Notes under the pieces: model-generated
What the model saw: the letters and a program-made list of their open reading frames with translations, nothing else
Database searches by the model: none
What the model was told of the DNA's origin: nothing
Source: an uncultured Collinsella sp.
Lineage (GTDB): Bacteria; Actinomycetota; Coriobacteriia; Coriobacteriales; Coriobacteriaceae
Length of the DNA: 43,984 nucleotides
NCBI GenBank assembly: GCA_902489775.1
Contig: CABUBH010000015.1
Coordinates: 1-43,984, forward strand
Direction: 5' to 3'
Made by a program: the position numbers and the translations under genes
In this document: piece by piece, positions 39,250-43,984 of the stretch
How the letters are laid out: each line of letters opens with the position of its first letter
Position numbering within the stretch: position 1 is the first letter of the stretch

Positions 39250-41385
39250 CTAATGGATAAGCTTAAAGTCCAAGTGTCCGCGCGTGGTATTGACGCGCGA
39301 GACCTCGATAATCACGCGCTGGCCCAGCTCATAACGAGTCCCCGTGTCGGCGCCCGTCAGTGTAAGCGCGTCCTCGTCGAACTCAAACCACTCGTTGCCC
39401 AGGCTTTTAATCGAGGCCAGGCCCTCGACCTGCGTCAGATCCAAGCGAACAAAAAGACCCATGCTGCTGACCCACGAGATGGTTCCGGTATAGCGCTCGC
39501 CCAGACGATCCTCGTAGTACTGGGCGATCTTGATCTTTTGCGTCGCATGGCTGGCAGCGTCGGCCGCGCGCTCGGCATCGCTGCAGGCACGACAAATCTG
39601 GGGCAGAATGCGCGGCAGCGACTCGCGCCCCTTACCGATCAGGCGAGGCGTGCGGACCAGAGCGTCCTTGCCGCCCAGCCGCTCGTAAGCCAACTGTAGC
39701 TTGAGCACGCGGTGCACCACCAGGTCGGGGTAGCGACGGATGGGGCTCGTAAAGTGGCAGTAGCACGGCGCGGCGAGCGCAAAGTGGCCCTCGTTGCGCG
39801 GCTTGTACAGCGCGCGCTGCATGCTGCGCAGAAGCAGCGTGTTGACGAGCGGCGCGCTGGCCGTACCGGCGGCAGCATCAACTGCGGCCTGCAGCTCATC
39901 GGGGCTTCCCAGGGCAATGCCGGCTGCGCGACGATCGTCGATAATACCCAGCTGAGCCAGTGCCACGGCGGCGCCGTGAAGGCTGTCGGGACTGGGGTCT
40001 TCATGCACGCGGTAGCAGGCCTCGATATCGCGGTCGGCCAGCCACTCGGCCACGCACTCGTTGGCGAGCAGCATGGCTTCCTCGATCAGCGACGTGGCAC
40101 ACGAGCGCTCGCGCGCCACAATCTGCACGGGCACGCCGTCCTCGTCCAACATAGCGCGAATCTCGGCCGTGTCAAAATCGACTGAGCCGCGGGCGCGACG
40201 AATACGACGGCGAAGTTCGGCGAGTTCGTTGGCGGCGACAAGGAAATCGCCGAGGTCGACGTTGTAGCCGCGGGCGGCCTCCTCGCACGCAAGACCGCGC
40301 TCAAGCGCTTCCTCGCGCAAGGCCTCGGCAGCCGCAACATCCTCAGCGGCGCCTTCCAACACCGAATACTCAACCGCGCCGGCACGCACCAGCAGCGCCT
40401 CGGCGCCGTCATAGTCCATACGCACACGCGAGCGAATCACGCTGGGGTACGGATCGAAATGCCGCACGCGACCCTGCGCATCGAGCTCGATATCGACGGT
40501 AAACGCAAGACGATCCTCGTCAGGGCGAAGCGAGCACAGGTCACAGGACAGGCGTTCGGGCAGCATGGGAAGCACGCGATCGGCCAGATACACCGATGTC
40601 GTGCGATGGCGAGCCTCAAGATCGATATGCCCGTCCCAAGCCACATAGTGTGAAACGTCGGCGATATGCACGCCCAGCTTGTAGCCACCCTCGGGCGTTC
40701 GCTCCAGCGAAATGGCGTCGTCAAAGTCGCGCGCGTCGGCTGGGTCGATCGTGATGACAAAGCGGTCGCGCAGATCGCGGCGGAGCGGGTCCTTAAGCGC
40801 CGCGGACACATCGAGCGAAAGCCCCTCGGCCTCGTCTAGCGCGGCCTCGGGATAGCTATCGGTATAGCCGTAACGCGCCATCACATATTGAACGCCCAAA
40901 TCGGGCGCGTCATCTCCGCCAATGCGGCGTTCGATCGTCACAGTGCCCGATTCCAGGCGCGTCGGGTAGGTCAAAATGCGCGCGACAACAGCATCACCCG
41001 GGTGGACGCCCAGACGATCCGCCGAGGTATCCTCGGGCAGAATGAAGAAGTCGGCCTTCAGGCGCGAATCGAGCGGCTCAATCACACCGAGCGGACCGGC
41101 GGTCTGGTACGTGCCCACCACGCTTATAGCTGCGCGCTCAACCACGCCCTCGATCACGGCGCGACGCTCGCCATGCGGGCTGTTCTTAATGCTCACGGCA
41201 ACGGTATCGCCGTCCATGATCTCACGCTTGCCGCGACCCATGACCTTGTAGTCGCCATTCTCGGTTATGACATAGGCACTGTGCTCATGGAGCTGCACGC
41301 GCCCGGTCAGGCTCGGACGGCGTTCGCTGCGCACCGGCCCGCGCTTATTGCGAGCTCCACGCTTATGCTTGTTATTGCGCCCCAT
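39250..41385 (-). CDS. rnr: ribonuclease R (RNB-family 3'-5' exoribonuclease)
   Basis: A 711-residue processive exonuclease that degrades structured RNA and acts on tmRNA-bound messages. A basic N-terminus (KHKRGARNKRG) precedes the cold-shock-type domains. The RNB catalytic site is IDPADARDFDDAIS near residue 215, with all metal-binding aspartates. The RNB end is seen in HFALAAPCYCHFTSPIRRYPDL, and the C-terminal S1 domain runs from YTGTISWVSSMGLFVRLD to DFKLIH. The ATG at 41385 has GGAGGCGCC just before it. The pairing with smpB nearby fits trans-translation, though they are not adjacent. Confidence 0.95.
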   Translation of the reverse strand: MGRNNKHKRGARNKRGPVRSERRPSLTGRVQLHEHSAYVITENGDYKVMGRGKREIMDGDTVAVSIKNSPHGERRAVIEGVVERAAISVVGTYQTAGPLGVIEPLDSRLKADFFILPEDTSADRLGVHPGDAVVARILTYPTRLESGTVTIERRIGGDDAPDLGVQYVMARYGYTDSYPEAALDEAEGLSLDVSAALKDPLRRDLRDRFVITIDPADARDFDDAISLERTPEGGYKLGVHIADVSHYVAWDGHIDLEARHRTTSVYLADRVLPMLPERLSCDLCSLRPDEDRLAFTVDIELDAQGRVRHFDPYPSVIRSRVRMDYDGAEALLVRAGAVEYSVLEGAAEDVAAAEALREEALERGLACEEAARGYNVDLGDFLVAANELAELRRRIRRARGSVDFDTAEIRAMLDEDGVPVQIVARERSCATSLIEEAMLLANECVAEWLADRDIEACYRVHEDPSPDSLHGAAVALAQLGIIDDRRAAGIALGSPDELQAAVDAAAGTASAPLVNTLLLRSMQRALYKPRNEGHFALAAPCYCHFTSPIRRYPDLVVHRVLKLQLAYERLGGKDALVRTPRLIGKGRESLPRILPQICRACSDAERAADAASHATQKIKIAQYYEDRLGERYTGTISWVSSMGLFVRLDLTQVEGLASIKSLGNEWFEFDEDALTLTGADTGTRYELGQRVIIEVSRVNTTRGHLDFKLIH

Positions 41386-41466
41386 GGCGCCTCCTAACTA
41401 TCGATTGCGAACTCCAAAGAGTCTACCCAAATGATTCGCTTTCCTGCCGTCCCCTAGGGATCAAAA

Positions 41467-41496
41467 AACGGGCCGCCCCATAAGAGACGACCCGTT
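41467..41496 (-). terminator. terminator of the ftsEX operon
   Basis: AACGGG and CCCGTT form the base of an imperfect stem around a GTCGTCTC...GGGGCGG middle, followed by TTTTTTGATCC on the minus strand, 25 bases after the ftsX stop. Confidence 0.85.
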
Positions 41497-41520
41497 GGAA
41501 GGGATGAATTCCAGGCATGC

Positions 41521-42441
41521 CTACACGCGCAGGTAGCGACGCATGGCGATGGCAGAACCAAAGAGGCCGATAATCACGCCGACCAGAATCAGCGCAGCAT
41601 AGGTCACCAGGTAGTACTGCATCGGCAGGGCAAACGACATCCAGCCGATGCTCTCCTGCAGACGCGGAATCATCAGATTGCGCAGCAGCTCCAGAACGCC
41701 GATGGAAAGCAGCGAGCCCAAAATGGCCTGCAGTACGCCCTCGGTGATAAACGGGCCGCGAATGAAGCCGTTGCTGGCGCCGACCAGACGCATAATCGCA
41801 ATCTCACGACGACGCGCCGTGATGGACAGGCGAATCGTGTTGTTGATGAAGATGAACGCGATAAAGGTCAGAAGGCCAACGAGCACCACGGCGGCGATGC
41901 GAATGTAGTTGGTCACCTGGAACAGGCGGCTCACTTCCTCCTGGCCGTACAGCACGCTCGCGTTGACGTCGCCGTCATCCGCGATCTTCTGGAAATCGGC
42001 GTCCTTCTTGAGCTTCTCTGCCGTGCTCTCGACCTTGGACGGATCGTCCATCTCAATTGCAAACGAAGCCGGCAGCGGGTTCTGGCCATCGAGCGCGCTC
42101 ATGGTGGCGTCGGCGTTGCCCGACATCTTGCTCGTATATTCGGCCAGCGCGTCGTCCTTGTCCTTGTAGGTCACGGACTTGACGTTGCTCCACGTCTTGA
42201 GCTCGGCCTCAAAAGCCTGAACATCGGCCTGATCGGCGTCATCGCTGATGAACGCGTTGATGACAACCTGATCCTCGACGGTGCCGATCACGGAGTTCAG
42301 CATCGCGGAGCCCATGATGAAGAGGCCGATGATAAACAGCGAAAGGAAAATCGTGATGACGGCGCCGAGCGAGGTGGTCCAGTTACGGAAGAAGTGGCTG
42401 ATTGCCTCTTTGAAGGAGTAGCCCACGTTAGTTGGTGCCAT
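41521..42441 (-). CDS. ftsX: cell-division permease FtsX
   Basis: A 306-residue membrane subunit. One helix (about residues 22-45) is followed by an external domain of about 120 residues, then three helices at the C-terminus; the last part (ARRREIAIMRLVGASNGFIRGPF) is the family signature. With FtsE it controls peptidoglycan hydrolases at the division site. The start ATG at 42441 lies inside the last codons of ftsE, a 14-base overlap, with GGGGAGG 11 bases upstream. The frame extends to 42492 only as an overlap with ftsE. Confidence 0.94.
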   Translation of the reverse strand: MAPTNVGYSFKEAISHFFRNWTTSLGAVITIFLSLFIIGLFIMGSAMLNSVIGTVEDQVVINAFISDDADQADVQAFEAELKTWSNVKSVTYKDKDDALAEYTSKMSGNADATMSALDGQNPLPASFAIEMDDPSKVESTAEKLKKDADFQKIADDGDVNASVLYGQEEVSRLFQVTNYIRIAAVVLVGLLTFIAFIFINNTIRLSITARRREIAIMRLVGASNGFIRGPFITEGVLQAILGSLLSIGVLELLRNLMIPRLQESIGWMSFALPMQYYLVTYAALILVGVIIGLFGSAIAMRRYLRV

Positions 42442-43648
42442 AGTTGCCGTAACCTCCCCTCTCCTGGTCGCGGATAACGTGGCCGCCCTCAAGGGCGATC
42501 ACGCGACGGTGCATGCTATCGACCATCTCGCGGTCGTGCGTGGCGACGATCACGGTGGTACCGGTGCGGTTAATGCGCTCGAGCAGCTTCATGATGCCCA
42601 GCGAGATCGCCGGGTCGAGATTGCCCGTCGGCTCGTCGCAGATCAACAGCGGCGGGCGGTTGACCATAGCGCGGGCGACGGCAACGCGCTGCTGCTCGCC
42701 ACCGGAAAGCTGGTCGGGCAGGGAGTCCATCTGATCGGCCAGACCGACCAGACGCAGGACCTCGGGCACCTGGCTGCGAATGACGCCCTTGGGCTTGCCG
42801 ATGCACTGCAGGGCAAACGCCACGTTTTCGTAGGCGGTCTTTTGCGGCAGAAGCTTAAAGTCCTGGAACACGGCACCAATCTGACGGCGCAGGAACGGAA
42901 CCTTGCGGTTCTTGATCTTCATGAGGTCCTGACCGGCAACCAGGATGCGGCCGCTCGTCGGCTTGACGTCGCGGTTGAGCGTCGACAGCAGCGTGGTCTT
43001 ACCCGAGCCGGAATGACCGACCAGGAAGACGAACTCGCCCGGATAGATCTCGATGTTGATGTCGTCGAGTGCAGGCTTGTTGGGCTGTGCCGGATAGATC
43101 TTGGTGACATGCTCCATAAGGATGACGGGCTCGACACCGGCCTGCTTGGCCATCTTCTTGCGGCTGGCCTGCGGGTCGATGGGCGCGAACACCGACGTAA
43201 AATCGGGGTTGTTGAGCGCGTTGTCGAGACTTGCGACCTCGGCGGCCTGATCGCGCTCGACCACCGGCGCAGCGGGCTGCGTGGGGTCGGGAATAGCGGC
43301 AAAAAGACCAGACTGCGCAGGCTGAGGAGCCGGTGTCGCAGGAGTCATGGGGTCGGGGATGCCGGCCATGGTAGGCTGCGGCGCGGCGGCACCAGCCTGA
43401 GGCTGCTCCACGCGAGCGGTCACGGCCTGAACGGGCTCAAAACCCGCCGTGTCGGAAAGCGCGACATCGCTGGTGGGATTGTAGGCAAAGGGATCGGATG
43501 CCGGCTGTGCCTGATCTGCCGGCTGAACGGGGGCCTGAGCAACAGGCTGGCCCTCTGAATCCGGAGTGGCGAAACGACTGCCCTGGACGCCTGGCTGCGT
43601 CTTGGGGGCATCATCGCCCGCACCGGAGGTACGGAAGTGGTTACCCAC
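42428..43648 (-). CDS. ftsE: cell-division ATP-binding protein FtsE with long N-terminal extension
   Basis: A 406-residue protein; FtsE is usually 220-230 residues. The ABC domain begins near residue 175: ILMEHVTKIYP, Walker A GHSGSGKT (211-218), Q-loop VFQDFKLLP, signature LSGGEQQRVAVARA, Walker B LLICDEPTGNLD and H-loop ATHD. The first 170 residues are of low complexity, rich in Pro, Ala, Gln and Asp, with repeated IPDP words, and are probably disordered. The GTG start has AAGGAG upstream, and the frame is continuous with the ABC part. A shorter start such as Met166 or Met178 is possible but has no clear ribosome site in reading order. Confidence 0.92.
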   Translation of the reverse strand: MGNHFRTSGAGDDAPKTQPGVQGSRFATPDSEGQPVAQAPVQPADQAQPASDPFAYNPTSDVALSDTAGFEPVQAVTARVEQPQAGAAAPQPTMAGIPDPMTPATPAPQPAQSGLFAAIPDPTQPAAPVVERDQAAEVASLDNALNNPDFTSVFAPIDPQASRKKMAKQAGVEPVILMEHVTKIYPAQPNKPALDDINIEIYPGEFVFLVGHSGSGKTTLLSTLNRDVKPTSGRILVAGQDLMKIKNRKVPFLRRQIGAVFQDFKLLPQKTAYENVAFALQCIGKPKGVIRSQVPEVLRLVGLADQMDSLPDQLSGGEQQRVAVARAMVNRPPLLICDEPTGNLDPAISLGIMKLLERINRTGTTVIVATHDREMVDSMHRRVIALEGGHVIRDQERGGYGNYGTN

Positions 43649-43786
43649 TGGTGCTCCTTATCGTCGTGCGTTTAAACTACATGAGCGCTTTGTATTTTAG
43701 CAGCATTAGCTTTGCTGCACATAAGAAGCATGGCGCACCTTGGATTCCCGTCGGCCCCCTTGATTATCGACTTCATCCGAACACCT

Positions 43787-43822
43787 CCCATATTCATCCG
43801 TACATGTACGGATGAATATGGG
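43787..43822. repeat. perfect 36-bp palindrome upstream of ftsE
   Basis: Eighteen-base half-sites starting CCCATATTCATCCG meet at ACATGT with no loop. TTCATCCG also occurs once more at 43772-43779, 21 bp before the copy in the palindrome. It lies 139 bases from the ftsE start and 53 bases from the transposase start codon. It may be an operator or a target site for the adjoining insertion sequence. Confidence 0.85.
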
Positions 43823-43875
43823 AACCCGATACCCTGAGGGCCGGACCGGCCGGCCCCGGAAGATCGGAGGACGGC

Positions 43876-43984
43876 ATGTCCGGAAAGAGGAAGAAGGGTT
43901 CCGCGAAAGCGGCCCCGAGGGCCTACGGAAGGCTCACGAGGCACGAGCGGGACACGGTCCAGAGGATGCTGGAGCGCGGGGCCT
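43876..43984 (+). CDS. IS30-family transposase, partial (5' end only)
   Basis: The first 36 codons of a gene running out of the window. It starts with ATG after GGAGGACGGC. The visible peptide (MSGKRKKGSAKAA, then RLTRHERDTVQRMLERGA) fits the N-terminal helix-turn-helix of IS30 transposases, which read LTxxERxxIxxLLxxG. With so short a piece the family call is tentative. The left inverted repeat of the element should lie between 43823 and 43875. GC content rises sharply from 43823, consistent with inserted DNA. Confidence 0.65.
   Translation, partial: MSGKRKKGSAKAAPRAYGRLTRHERDTVQRMLERGA

Overview
The window looks like the chromosome of a gut Coriobacteriia actinobacterium, most likely Collinsella or a close relative. 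This rests on a high GC content, strong GAGG-type ribosome sites, an EFR1-type ferrodoxin, a copA-copZ-csoR cluster, an LPxTG surface protein, a GH4/PTS sugar operon and DUF6273-type domains. It is inferred from gene content and style; no 16S gene is present.

Left part (1-9.2 kb). All genes lie on the minus strand: a CPBP membrane protease cut by the window edge; a complete alpha-glucoside PTS operon (EIIA, PRD antiterminator, EIICB, GH4 6-phospho-alpha-glucosidase) with a visible promoter and a possible RAT element; an EFR1 ferrodoxin; and a DEAD-box RNA helicase with a very long RG-rich tail. A roughly 230-bp element bounded by 26-bp inverted repeats lies between the last two.

Middle part (9.5-33.7 kb). 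This is a mosaic of short transcription units separated by arrays of one hairpin repeat. The units are an FHA protein with a membrane Ser/Thr kinase, an 1119-residue LPxTG coiled-coil/CAP protein, copA-copZ-csoR with a small zinc-ribbon membrane protein, an amidohydrolase, an AbiEi-like protein with a nuclease-like C-terminus, an unknown 235-residue protein, gltB-gltD and an NRAMP Mn/Fe transporter. I count 20 copies of an approximately 58-bp dyad element in seven places, spaced almost exactly 80-81 bp within arrays. Matching arrays stand on both sides of the LPxTG gene (4 and 4 units), the AbiEi-like gene (3 and 4) and the NRAMP gene (2 and 2). None are seen in the left 9 kb or the right 10 kb. 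This repeat system is the most unusual thing in the window.

Right part (33.7-44 kb). Mostly housekeeping genes on the minus strand: rubredoxin and flavin reductase, smpB with a TPR gene, tRNA-Gln and tRNA-Glu, an ArsC/Spx-like protein, a VanZ-like protein, a serine resolvase, RNase R, and ftsE-ftsX. FtsE carries an unusual N-terminal extension of about 170 residues. A second tandem hairpin family (three units) follows a small unknown gene at 37.1 kb. The window ends in the first 36 codons of what looks like an IS30-family transposase, next to a perfect 36-bp palindrome.

Working together: sugar uptake, copper export and sensing, ammonium assimilation, oxygen defence by rubredoxin and flavin reductase, trans-translation (smpB) with RNA decay (rnr), and division (ftsEX) are standard functions. 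The repeats, the kinase/FHA pair, the surface protein and the AbiEi-like gene are the accessory layer.
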